A stretch of 27,696 bases of DNA, taken from Lachnospiraceae bacterium (GTDB lineage Bacteria > Bacillota > Clostridia > Lachnospirales > Lachnospiraceae). The stretch lies in the NCBI GenBank assembly GCA_014804225.1, contig JAAVAF010000045.1, forward strand, positions 1 to 27,696, in the 5' to 3' direction. The notes under the pieces are model-generated. The model was not told where the DNA came from, searched no databases, and was given only the letters and a program-made list of their open reading frames with translations. The position numbers and the translations under genes are program-made. Below are positions 8,159 to 14,801 of this stretch, in pieces. Each line of letters begins with the position of its first letter. The first letter of the stretch is position 1.

Positions 8159-8185
8159 GTCAGCGTATAAAAAAGATGTTATTAT
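8157..8185 (+). promoter_or_regulatory. Promoter of the coiled-coil/flavin reductase operon
   Basis: TTGTCA (8157-8162), a 17-base spacer and TATTAT (8180-8185) give a start near 8192, about 43 bases before the ATG. Confidence 0.6.
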
Positions 8186-8234
8186 ATACACAATATGATA
8201 AATTTACAGACAAAGGAAGGGGCATCGTTATTTT

Positions 8235-8900
8235 ATGGATAACTTTATCGATAAACTGGCGCAGAAATTCAGCGCACAGGAAATAATAAAGGCGAACGCA
8301 CAGGCAGAGGCAGAAGAAATGAAGAAGCTGCAGCTGCAGGTGGCAGAATACGAGCGAATCTTACAAGAGATAAGACGGCTGAATTATAAAAATACAGAGA
8401 TTTCTGAACAGCTGGGAACGATGATCGGTGAAAATACCGACAAAATCTGCGCGATGAAGGAGGATGAGCAAAAGCTGCTCTTGGCTTTGCGCGACATCAC
8501 CGATGAGCAGACCAGAAACAGAGAGGCTGATTTCGAAAAGAGAGAGGCGGAGCGCATTGAGAAGGAGAAGGGCGCGCAGGACGAGCTGGCAGCACTCAGG
8601 GAGCTTTTGGAAGAAAAATTCCGTCATTCGGACGATTTCGTGCACAAAGAAAATGTCAAGGTGTATCGAAATGTACAGGCTGTTGTGGTTGACGAATTAA
8701 AGAAGCATGCACAGAGCGAAAGGGCAGGCGATGAGGATATCAAGAATGCAGCGAGCATGTTTGCATATAATGTTGAAAAAAATTTGGGCAAAAAGATAAA
8801 CGCTGTTATGGTTATAAGCATTCTGTCGCTGATACTGTCTTTTTCGGGAGTTGCATTGGGCGTTCTACAGCTATTGATGAGATGGGGAATAATCAAGTAG
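8235..8900 (+). CDS. Coiled-coil protein with C-terminal membrane anchor
   Basis: The 221-residue product is mostly charged helix (about 10-125, rich in Glu, Lys, Gln and Ala), consistent with a long coiled coil. It is followed by a mixed region and a hydrophobic segment near the C terminus (about 191-215, VMVISILSLILSFSGVALGV). It is therefore probably a tail-anchored membrane protein with a cytoplasmic rod. I know of similar Lachnospiraceae proteins without a function. GGAAGGGG lies 12 bases before the ATG. The flavin reductase-like gene begins nine bases after its stop and should be in the same operon. The upstream dyad repeats suggest dedicated regulation. Confidence 0.75.
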   Translation: MDNFIDKLAQKFSAQEIIKANAQAEAEEMKKLQLQVAEYERILQEIRRLNYKNTEISEQLGTMIGENTDKICAMKEDEQKLLLALRDITDEQTRNREADFEKREAERIEKEKGAQDELAALRELLEEKFRHSDDFVHKENVKVYRNVQAVVVDELKKHAQSERAGDEDIKNAASMFAYNVEKNLGKKINAVMVISILSLILSFSGVALGVLQLLMRWGIIK

Positions 8901-8909
8901 GGGATTTGT

Positions 8910-9497
8910 ATGGCAAAGATTTCATTTAAACCCGGAAATATGCTTTATCCGCTGCCCGCAGTGATGGTGAGTGTGGCGGACAAGGAGGGAAATGCAAATA
9001 TTATCACGGTGGCGTGGACCGGAACGGTTTGCACCAATCCGCCGATGCTTAGCATTTCTGTAAGACCAAACCGTTTTTCCCATCACATGATTATGGAAAC
9101 GGGAGAGTTTGTTGTAAATCTTACCACGAAAGAGCTTGCCTATGCGACGGATTATTGTGGTGTCAAAAGCGGCAGGGACGTGGACAAATGGAAGGAAATG
9201 AAGCTTACGCCGATTCCTTCGGAGGTTGTAAAGGCTCCCGGTATTGGGGAAAGCCCGGTAAACATTGAGTGCAGGGTGACAGAAATCAAAAAACTGGGTT
9301 CCCATGATTTGTTTCTGGCAGAGGTGGTGGCGGTTCATGTTGATGATCGCTATATGGACGAGAATGGTGGATTTCATCTCTCAAGCGCGGAACCGATTGT
9401 GTATTGTCACGGGGAATATTTTGACTTGGGGGAAAAAATCGGAAAATTTGGTTACAGTGTGCAAAAAAGACTTGACGGAAAGAAAAAAAATCATTAA
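8910..9497 (+). CDS. Flavin reductase-like / flavoredoxin family protein
   Basis: The 195-residue protein matches the flavin reductase-like split-barrel family. It starts ISFKPGNMLYPLPAVMVSV, followed by NIITVAWTGTVCTNPPMLSIS (31-51) and TGEFVVNLTTKELAYATDYCG (64-84), the usual FMN-binding stretches. Near the end is IVYCHGEYFDLGEKIGKFGY. Anaerobe members bind FMN and serve as flavoredoxins or flavin reductases in redox metabolism. The electron donor cannot be read from sequence. It follows the coiled-coil gene by nine bases and shares its promoter. The downstream XRE-cupin gene probably has its own promoter inside this gene's 3' end. Confidence 0.88.
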   Translation: MAKISFKPGNMLYPLPAVMVSVADKEGNANIITVAWTGTVCTNPPMLSISVRPNRFSHHMIMETGEFVVNLTTKELAYATDYCGVKSGRDVDKWKEMKLTPIPSEVVKAPGIGESPVNIECRVTEIKKLGSHDLFLAEVVAVHVDDRYMDENGGFHLSSAEPIVYCHGEYFDLGEKIGKFGYSVQKRLDGKKKNH

Positions 9498-9500
9498 GAT
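9472..9500 (+). promoter_or_regulatory. Candidate promoter of the XRE-cupin gene
   Basis: TTGACG (9472-9477), a 17-base spacer and TAAGAT (9495-9500) lie across the flavin reductase stop codon. A terminator-like hairpin sits between this promoter and the gene. Confidence 0.45.
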
Positions 9501-9542
9501 GATATTGATAACAAAATAACAATTATTCGTTACGAAGGCGTA

Positions 9543-9582
9543 GCATCAAAATATCCTGTGAGGGGTGTTTTGGTGCTTTTTT
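9543..9582 (+). terminator. Intrinsic terminator or attenuator before the XRE-cupin gene
   Basis: GCATCAAAA (9543-9551) pairs with TTTTGGTGC (9568-9576), nine pairs with one G-U, followed by TTTTTT. It ends only 14 bases before the next ATG, which leaves no room for a promoter between them. Confidence 0.7.
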
Positions 9583-9596
9583 AATGGAGAATTTTT

Positions 9597-10160
9597 ATGA
9601 GTCAGTTGGATAAAAACATCGCGGAGAATTTAAAGAGGATAAGAAAAGCGAAAAACATGAGCCTTGATATGCTTGCGGAAAGAACAGGCGTGAGCAAGAG
9701 CATGCTTGGACAGATTGAACGGGGAGAGTCAAACCCGACGCTTGCGACAATTGAAAAAATCGTAGACGGCATAAAGGTACCCCTTGAGGATTTGATTTAT
9801 AAAAAAACGGAGTCGATTGTGATTATCGATAATGACAAGCTTCCACTCTATAAAGCACAGGAGGGGGCATATCAGGTGCGTGCGATTTTCCCGTATGACA
9901 GGCATAGGAACTTTGAGGTTTACGAAGTGAGAATTGAACCGGGCGAGGATTGTGCGTGCTTGGCGCGTGAGGACGGAAGCAACGAATATATTCTGGTGGC
10001 ACAAGGGACGCTGACACTGGAAACACAGGAAGGAACCTACGAGGTGGCGGCAGAACATGCGATTAAGATTGCTTCACAAAGCAGCCACAGCTATCATAAC
10101 AGAGATACACAGAAGTTGGTTTTGAATATTTTTCTTTCCTATGAAGCATCGGTGGGATAG
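9597..10160 (+). CDS. XRE-family regulator with cupin sensor domain
   Basis: The 187-residue protein has an N-terminal Cro/C1-type helix-turn-helix (about 8-65, with MLAERTGVSKSMLGQIERGESNPTLATIEKI) and a C-terminal cupin barrel (about 75-187, with EVYEVRIEPGED and SNEYILVAQGTLTLET). This is the HipB/PuuR-like arrangement, in which a small ligand bound by the cupin alters DNA binding. Targets are often amino-acid, polyamine or stress genes; the target here is unknown. GGAGA lies seven bases before the ATG. A strong terminator follows (10218-10246). A hairpin with a T-run just upstream hints at premature termination control of this gene. Confidence 0.92.
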   Translation: MSQLDKNIAENLKRIRKAKNMSLDMLAERTGVSKSMLGQIERGESNPTLATIEKIVDGIKVPLEDLIYKKTESIVIIDNDKLPLYKAQEGAYQVRAIFPYDRHRNFEVYEVRIEPGEDCACLAREDGSNEYILVAQGTLTLETQEGTYEVAAEHAIKIASQSSHSYHNRDTQKLVLNIFLSYEASVG

Positions 10161-10217
10161 CAGGAAATTGCGACAGTATAAACCATTCAGGAAAGAATGT
10201 GCAAAGCAAATTCTTTG

Positions 10218-10246
10218 AACGCAAGCTGTTGAGCTTGCGTTTTTTT
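10218..10246 (+). terminator. Strong intrinsic terminator after the XRE-cupin gene
   Basis: A perfect 10-bp stem (AACGCAAGCT with AGCTTGCGTT) with a 4-base GTTG loop is followed by a T-run. Confidence 0.93.
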
Positions 10247-10247
10247 A

Positions 10248-10276
10248 TTTACAATCTCTAAAAAGGCTGTTAATAT
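10248..10276 (+). promoter_or_regulatory. Promoter of the M23 peptidase gene
   Basis: TTTACA (10248-10253), a 17-base spacer and TAATAT (10271-10276) start immediately after the preceding terminator. Confidence 0.65.
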
Positions 10277-10336
10277 GTATTATGGGACAGAAACGGAACA
10301 GTCACTTGAAATTTACATCGGAGAATGGTAATTAAA

Positions 10337-11917
10337 ATGAAAAATATACATTATTATAGAAGATTCAGATTATGTTATATAGAGGCAGCAGTGATTACAC
10401 TGGTGATATGTGCTTTTTTACTGCCTTCTTTGCAGTTGTTTGAGCATACAGGCGATAATTACTTTACCGTGAACATCAACGGTACACAGGTAGGCAGATT
10501 AGGTTCGGTGGAGGCGCTTGATACGCTGCTTGCCGAGGCAAGAAAGCAGGTCGCAAAGGACGTGTCAAGTGATGACCTTGTGTTTATGGATTTGGATATT
10601 GAAACCATTGGAAGTGAGCGGATTTTCGGCAGCATTGATGCAGAGGAAACTGTGATTGAAAACGTAGCGGAGGTGATGCAGGACAGTATTCGCAGTACGC
10701 TTCACCGTTCTTATACGGTAAAAATCAACGAAACGTCCGTCAATCTCGGCTCTTATGACGAGGTGCATGAGCTTTTGGAGCAGGCGCTTGCCCCTTATGA
10801 TGCGAACAACGAATATCAGGTAGACCTTGAGCTTGACAGCCAGAGAGAGGTTAATGTTCTTGCGGCTGTGGTAACGTCCAAGGAGGAGTTGCGTAAGGAG
10901 CTGGAGCAAAGTTATGAAAAATCTGCCGGAATTGGCGCGGAATTCGAACGAATATTTGATGAAATAGAGCCAGCAATCGAAAAAAGTTTTGAAGATTACG
11001 ATTTGGGATTGATTGACATAAACTATGCTGATAAAATAGAAGTAGTAGAGTCATATCTTTTGGAAGATGCGCTAAGCAGTGTTGAAGATGCTGTGAATCT
11101 TGTGACAAAAGAACAGGAAACACAAGTCATCTATAAAGTTGTGTCGGGCGACACGCTTTCGCAGATTTGCTTGACAAACAATATTCCGATGGACGAACTG
11201 ATTGCAATCAATGATGCGTTAGAGGACGAAAACACCATGATACGTGTCGATCAGGAGCTTGTTATCACGGTTCCCGAGCCAGATCTTTCGATCTTGTGGA
11301 AGGAAGAGCAGGTTTATACGGAGGATTATGAGGCAGAGGTGCAGTATATTCCAAATGACGACTGGTATACCACGCAGAGGGTGACGCTGCAGGAGCCGTC
11401 GGCAGGGCGAAGAAAAGTAGCCGCCGTAATTGCGTATGAAAACGGTCAGGAAATCCACAGGGAAATTCTGAAAGAAGAAGTTTATGCCGAGGCGGTGCCT
11501 AAAATCGTAGAGCGTGGTACGAAGATACCGCCAACATATATTAAACCGATATCGGGGGGACGACTGAGTTCCGGATTCGGTGCAAGAAGCGCACCGACAA
11601 AGGGTGCAAGCACAAACCATAAAGGTGTCGACTGGGCAACGCCGATTGGAACGAGCGTAGCGGCATCGAACGCGGGTACTGTGGCGTTTGCAGGATGGGC
11701 GAGCGGATACGGTTATGCGGTGTACATTAACCATGCAGACGGCAGACAGACAAGATACGGACATTTGAGCAAGGTGCTTGTCAAGACAGGACAGAGCGTA
11801 TCACAGGGCGAGCGGATTGCATTGAGCGGTAATACAGGACGAAGTACAGGACCGCATCTGCATTTTGAAATCCGCATTGGCGGCAGTGCAGTCAATCCGT
11901 TGAAATACTTAAATTAG
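10337..11917 (+). CDS. LysM-G5-M23 cell-wall peptidase, membrane-anchored
   Basis: Counting from the ATG at 10337 (526 aa), the protein has an N-terminal membrane anchor (about 14-33). A poorly conserved outer region (about 40-260) follows, then a LysM (about 264-312, KVVSGDTLSQICLTNNIPMDE), a G5-type domain (about 320-398) and an M23 metallopeptidase domain (about 405-526). Zinc and catalytic residues are present: His428 and Asp432 in HKGVD, His476 in RYGHL and His509 in HLHFE. It should bind peptidoglycan and cleave peptide cross-bridges. GGAGA lies about 12 bases before this ATG but directly abuts the in-frame ATG at 10325, so I prefer the later start. It is a single gene with its own promoter, adjacent to murA, another wall gene. 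Confidence 0.9.
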   Translation: MKNIHYYRRFRLCYIEAAVITLVICAFLLPSLQLFEHTGDNYFTVNINGTQVGRLGSVEALDTLLAEARKQVAKDVSSDDLVFMDLDIETIGSERIFGSIDAEETVIENVAEVMQDSIRSTLHRSYTVKINETSVNLGSYDEVHELLEQALAPYDANNEYQVDLELDSQREVNVLAAVVTSKEELRKELEQSYEKSAGIGAEFERIFDEIEPAIEKSFEDYDLGLIDINYADKIEVVESYLLEDALSSVEDAVNLVTKEQETQVIYKVVSGDTLSQICLTNNIPMDELIAINDALEDENTMIRVDQELVITVPEPDLSILWKEEQVYTEDYEAEVQYIPNDDWYTTQRVTLQEPSAGRRKVAAVIAYENGQEIHREILKEEVYAEAVPKIVERGTKIPPTYIKPISGGRLSSGFGARSAPTKGASTNHKGVDWATPIGTSVAASNAGTVAFAGWASGYGYAVYINHADGRQTRYGHLSKVLVKTGQSVSQGERIALSGNTGRSTGPHLHFEIRIGGSAVNPLKYLN

Positions 11918-11970
11918 TAAATCTGCACAAAAAAATATGTGATTTTGAATAATTTCGGATATTCTTTTGA

Positions 11971-11999
11971 TTTACAAACGGCAAAAATTGGTATATAAT
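11971..11999 (+). promoter_or_regulatory. murA promoter
   Basis: TTTACA (11971-11976), a 17-base spacer and the consensus TATAAT (11994-11999) lie 61 bases before the murA ATG. Confidence 0.75.
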
Positions 12000-12060
12000 C
12001 GGATTTTAGTGATATGAATGATAAGAGAGAAATGAGATCAATATCAGTGTGAGGTGGACG

Positions 12061-13353
12061 ATGGAACAGTACGCAATTAAGGGTGGAAATCCTCTTGTTG
12101 GCGAGGTTGAAATCGGCGGCGCAAAAAATGCAGCTTTAGGCGTACTTGCCGCGGCAATTATGACAGATGATATGACGGTTATTGAAAATTTACCGGACGT
12201 AAGGGACATCAACGTGCTTCTCCAGGCGATGGAGAGCATCGGCGTTATCGTATACAGATCGGAGCGGCATACTGTAAGAATCAATGCATCCATGATTTCG
12301 GGACTTGTCATTGAGGATGATTATATTAAGAAAATAAGGGCATCTTATTATCTGCTCGGCGCGTTGCTTGGAAAATATAAACATGCCGAGGTCGCGCTCC
12401 CGGGAGGGTGTAATATCGGCAGCAGAAAGATTGATTTACATATCAAGGGCTTTAAGGCGCTTGGCGCAGAGGTTAAGATTGAGCATGGGCTGATTATCGC
12501 AGATGCAAGGCAGTTAAAGGGTGCACACATTTATCTGGACACAGTTTCGGTTGGCGCAACGATTAACATTATGCTTGCAGCCGTGCTTGCCGAGGGAAAG
12601 ACCGTGATTGAGAATGCAGCAAAGGAGCCGCATGTGGTTGATGTGGCAAACTTTTTGAACTCACTCGGTGCAAACGTAAAGGGCGCAGGAACGGATGTAA
12701 TTCGAATTTCCGGCGTGAAGAAGCTTCACGGCTCGAATTATTCGATTATCCCCGACCAGATTGAGGCGGGGACCTTTATGTTTGGCGCCGCAATCACAAA
12801 AGGCGATGTGACGGTGAAGAATGTGATTCCGAAACATTTGGAGTCTATTACCGCAAAGTTAATTGAGATGGGATGTCAAGTAGAGGAATCGGATGACGCG
12901 GTGCGTGTTGTGGCATCGAAACGTCTTGGAAATACGCATGTAAAGACACTCCCGTATCCGGGATTTCCGACGGATATGCAGCCACAGATTGCAGTGTCGC
13001 TTGCACTTGGAACGGGCACAAGCATCGTGACGGAGAGTATTTTTGACAATCGGTTTAAATATGTAGATGAACTTGCGAAGATGGGTTCGAATATTAAAGT
13101 TGAGGGAAATACAGCGATTATAGAGGGCGTCGATAAATTTACCAGCGCAAATCTGACAGCGCCTGACTTGCGCGCCGGCGCAGCGCTAGTGCTTGCTTGT
13201 CTGACAGCGGAGGGCTTTAGCACGGTCGAGGATATTAAGTATATTGAACGTGGGTACGAGGATTTTTATGTGAAGCTGCAAAAGCTAGGGGCGCAGATTG
13301 CGAAAGTGGAAACGGATAAGGATATACAGAAATTTAAATTGAAGGTTGGTTAG
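12061..13353 (+). CDS. murA: UDP-N-acetylglucosamine 1-carboxyvinyltransferase (MurA)
   Basis: The 430-residue protein catalyses the first committed step of peptidoglycan synthesis, the transfer of enolpyruvyl from PEP to UDP-GlcNAc in the cytosol. Key residues are visible: Lys22 and Asn23 in GGAKNAAL, the active-site Cys117 in LPGGCNIGSRKIDLH, the Asp in PGFPTDMQPQ and the Arg in DLRAGAALV. With Cys rather than Asp at 117, the usual fosfomycin target is intact. I choose the ATG at 12061 because GAGGTG is correctly placed and the canonical MurA N terminus starts there; a GTG at 12049 is in frame. The gene has its own promoter and terminator. Many Firmicutes carry two MurA paralogues, and which one this is cannot be told here. 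Confidence 0.96.
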   Translation: MEQYAIKGGNPLVGEVEIGGAKNAALGVLAAAIMTDDMTVIENLPDVRDINVLLQAMESIGVIVYRSERHTVRINASMISGLVIEDDYIKKIRASYYLLGALLGKYKHAEVALPGGCNIGSRKIDLHIKGFKALGAEVKIEHGLIIADARQLKGAHIYLDTVSVGATINIMLAAVLAEGKTVIENAAKEPHVVDVANFLNSLGANVKGAGTDVIRISGVKKLHGSNYSIIPDQIEAGTFMFGAAITKGDVTVKNVIPKHLESITAKLIEMGCQVEESDDAVRVVASKRLGNTHVKTLPYPGFPTDMQPQIAVSLALGTGTSIVTESIFDNRFKYVDELAKMGSNIKVEGNTAIIEGVDKFTSANLTAPDLRAGAALVLACLTAEGFSTVEDIKYIERGYEDFYVKLQKLGAQIAKVETDKDIQKFKLKVG

Positions 13354-13359
13354 AAGTGG

Positions 13360-13408
13360 AAAACCGCTGACTTCGGGAGATGAAGTCAGCGGTTTTGTTT
13401 GTCTTTTT
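13360..13408 (+). terminator. Strong terminator between murA and the PIN-partner gene
   Basis: A perfect 15-bp stem (13360-13374 with 13382-13396) with a 7-base loop is followed by T-rich sequence. It lies between two convergent genes and is probably bidirectional. Confidence 0.93.
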
Positions 13409-13616
13409 AAAAGCCGAATTGTCTGCGGATTTCTTCATCGGTTGGTTCGGGTTCTTTTGTCTGATATTTTTCTGCAGTATAATCCCCCGATCCACCCTGA
13501 TCAAGTTGTTCAAGAAAACGAATAGTGCCGGTTATTCCTAAAGATTCTTTTAGTGCAGATAAACCGTTTTTTTGTAGTTCTGTATTGTTTACAATGTCTA
13601 ATTTTGTTGTAATCAT
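13407..13616 (-). CDS. Small partner protein of the PIN toxin (likely antitoxin)
   Basis: The 69-residue product starts MITTKLDIVNNTELQKNGL at an ATG with GGAGGTG nine bases upstream; the longer frame from 13640 has no better site. It contains ALKESLGITGTIRFLEQ and an acidic, flexible C-terminal tail (EPEPTDEEIRRQFGF), the kind of tail antitoxins use to cover a toxin. The ATG shares one base with the PIN stop codon (TAATG), so translation is coupled. I recognise the sequence as recurrent beside PIN genes in Clostridia but know no characterised member. No DNA-binding motif is obvious. The gene lies downstream of the toxin, the reverse of the usual order. Confidence 0.78.
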   Translation of the reverse strand: MITTKLDIVNNTELQKNGLSALKESLGITGTIRFLEQLDQGGSGDYTAEKYQTKEPEPTDEEIRRQFGF

Positions 13617-14074
13617 TAATATAACACCTCCAATAACCATTGATTTGGATTCATAACGTTTGTGTAAGTTTTGATGCGGTTGCTGTTATTCATAAATTTT
13701 CGGTCGGTTGTCAGCAATACGTCTGCTTTCAGGGTTTCTGCGCAAGCCAGATGAATGCTGTCTTTATATTGAATGTTGGAGGAATGTTTTATCTCTTCAG
13801 CTCTATCCAAAATAAATGCATTAATTTTAACTTCTTCGGAACAAAGTTCATACATCATTTGTAGCACGGTACGTTTATAAACGTTATTTGTATCGTTTAT
13901 TTCTCTGACGAGCATTTCACTTCCGACGATTTGTATGGCTGATTTTTCGGCTAATTCCAAAATCAGCATAATCGAATTTCGTTCATAATATATTGGCGAA
14001 TAACTACGGTCGTCTAAAATCCGATTATAGCAGCAGTTGTCTAAATAAACTCTCAATGGATAATCTCTTTTCAT
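13616..14074 (-). CDS. PIN-domain protein, probable ribonuclease toxin
   Basis: The 152-residue protein spans one PIN domain. Four acidic residues expected for the metal site are present: Asp12 in VYLDNCCYNR, Glu53 in IVGSEMLV, Asp105 in QYKDSIHLA and Asp124 in LLTTDRKFM. PIN toxins cut RNA, often tRNA or rRNA, when freed from their antitoxin. The partner gene follows with a one-base overlap. No ribosome site precedes the ATG at 14074. A TTG at 14056 (giving MRVYLDNCC, the commoner N terminus) has a weak AAAGAG eight bases upstream and is a fair alternative. A promoter lies at 14100-14128. Confidence 0.85.
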   Translation of the reverse strand: MKRDYPLRVYLDNCCYNRILDDRSYSPIYYERNSIMLILELAEKSAIQIVGSEMLVREINDTNNVYKRTVLQMMYELCSEEVKINAFILDRAEEIKHSSNIQYKDSIHLACAETLKADVLLTTDRKFMNNSNRIKTYTNVMNPNQWLLEVLY

Positions 14075-14099
14075 TAAAGCAGATGCTTATGTATTAATA

Positions 14100-14128
14100 A
14101 GTATACTAAAATATATATTTTTTTACAA
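14100..14128 (-). promoter_or_regulatory. Promoter of the PIN toxin-partner operon
   Basis: On the minus strand, TTGTAA (14128-14123), a 17-base spacer and TATACT (14105-14100) lie 26 bases before the ATG. The -10 sits in the palindrome AGTATACT, a possible operator for autoregulation. Confidence 0.6.
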
Positions 14129-14222
14129 TGTTTTTGTGTATTTGGAAAATATTATCTTTTAGAAATGCACTGATAAACTGCTTTAAGACATTGTTGGCAT
14201 TTGGGAAATGATTTATGGTAGT

Positions 14223-14341
14223 TGTTACTAATCACATCTATCATAATATATAATTTAAAATTGGAGAATGGGAACAGAAATGTGGCATTTGAACCCCGTG
14301 ATTATAAAAAACATATGAAATTTTTTGATATGCGTTCTTAA
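14223..14341 (+). pseudogene. Possible gene remnant (protein-like 3' fragment)
   Basis: A plus-strand frame between two stop codons ends VAFEPRDYKKHMKFFDMRS and reads protein-like over its last 25 codons. It has no start with a ribosome site and is preceded by a TAG in frame. It may be the 3' end of a lost gene, or chance in AT-rich DNA. I do not recognise the family. Confidence 0.25.
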
Positions 14342-14342
14342 A

Positions 14343-14579
14343 TTACGTGGTATACCGAATAATATCTCCTGGTGTACACTCCAACACAAAGCAGATGCGG
14401 GCAAGGACATCTGCATCAATTTTTTCAACATGCCCGTTGTACCATTTATCAATAACTTCAAAACGGGCATTGATCGCTCTGGCTAATGCATTTCGGTTAA
14501 TACATTTTTCGTCCATATAAGTCTTAATGTCTATTGTGATTTTTCCGTATTCATTGATTGTAAATATTTCATTTCTCAT
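14343..14579 (-). CDS. Small Cro/C1-type HTH regulator
   Basis: The 78-residue protein is essentially one helix-turn-helix domain of the XRE (HTH_26-like) kind. It has NRNALARAINARFEVIDKWYNG as scan and recognition helices, then DADVLARICFVLECTPGDIIRY, the typical last helices. AAGGA lies five bases before the ATG. It is encoded divergently from the acyl-adenylating enzyme gene, and the two promoters share their -35 bases, so it is the natural candidate to control that cassette and itself. There is no ligand-binding domain. Confidence 0.85.
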   Translation of the reverse strand: MRNEIFTINEYGKITIDIKTYMDEKCINRNALARAINARFEVIDKWYNGHVEKIDADVLARICFVLECTPGDIIRYTT

Positions 14580-14652
14580 ATTAATCCTTCATTCTAGATT
14601 AGTCTGTATACTTTTGATAAAGAAAAGCGTGAGTATATTACTCCTTATATCT

Positions 14653-14681
14653 ATACTATATAAAAAGTAACTTCTTGACAA
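14653..14681 (-). promoter_or_regulatory. HTH gene promoter (overlaps the divergent promoter)
   Basis: On the minus strand, TTGTCA (14681-14676), a 17-base spacer and TAGTAT (14658-14653). The -35 is nearly the same base pairs as the plus-strand -35 at 14675-14680. Confidence 0.6.
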
Positions 14682-14714
14682 ATTACATATAATTAGTTAC
14701 TATCTATATAGTAA
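14675..14714 (+). promoter_or_regulatory. Promoter and operator-like repeats of the adenylating-enzyme cassette
   Basis: TTGACA (14675-14680), a 17-base spacer and TACTAT (14698-14703). An inverted repeat TTACTAT (14697-14703) / ATAGTAA (14708-14714) covers the -10 and start. A further pair, AGTAACT (14666-14672) / AGTTACT (14695-14701), brackets the -35 and spacer. Confidence 0.6.
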
Positions 14715-14801
14715 TAAAATTTATGTAATATTATGCATTGTAAAATCAGCGATTATTCAATGATAGCTATAAAAAGTGAAAATACAAAAAGAAAGGTAAC
14801 G

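Larger units (their letters stand above)
7812..8234 (+). other. Intergenic region: hairpin, dyad repeats and promoter
   Basis: No convincing gene is present. A hairpin (GCCCCGA 7871-7877 with TCGGGGC 7897-7903, 19-base loop) may end the transglutaminase operon, but no T-run follows it. The stretch 7910-8065 is AT-rich with no feature I can name. Four imperfect repeats (8070-8158) and a promoter (8157-8185) follow. An open frame across 8035-8286 lacks a ribosome site and protein-like composition. Confidence 0.6.

Noticed and set aside
8035..8286. 83-codon open frame across the dyad repeats
   Set aside because: No ribosome site; it runs through the promoter and into the real gene at 8235 in another frame.
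12049..12060. Upstream GTG start for murA
   Set aside because: The GAGGTG ribosome site lies inside that extension, and MurA proteins begin at the ATG at 12061.
14733..14801. 23-residue N-terminal extension of the adenylating enzyme
   Set aside because: No ribosome site at 14733, whereas AAAGG precedes 14802, and the extension has no family-like sequence.
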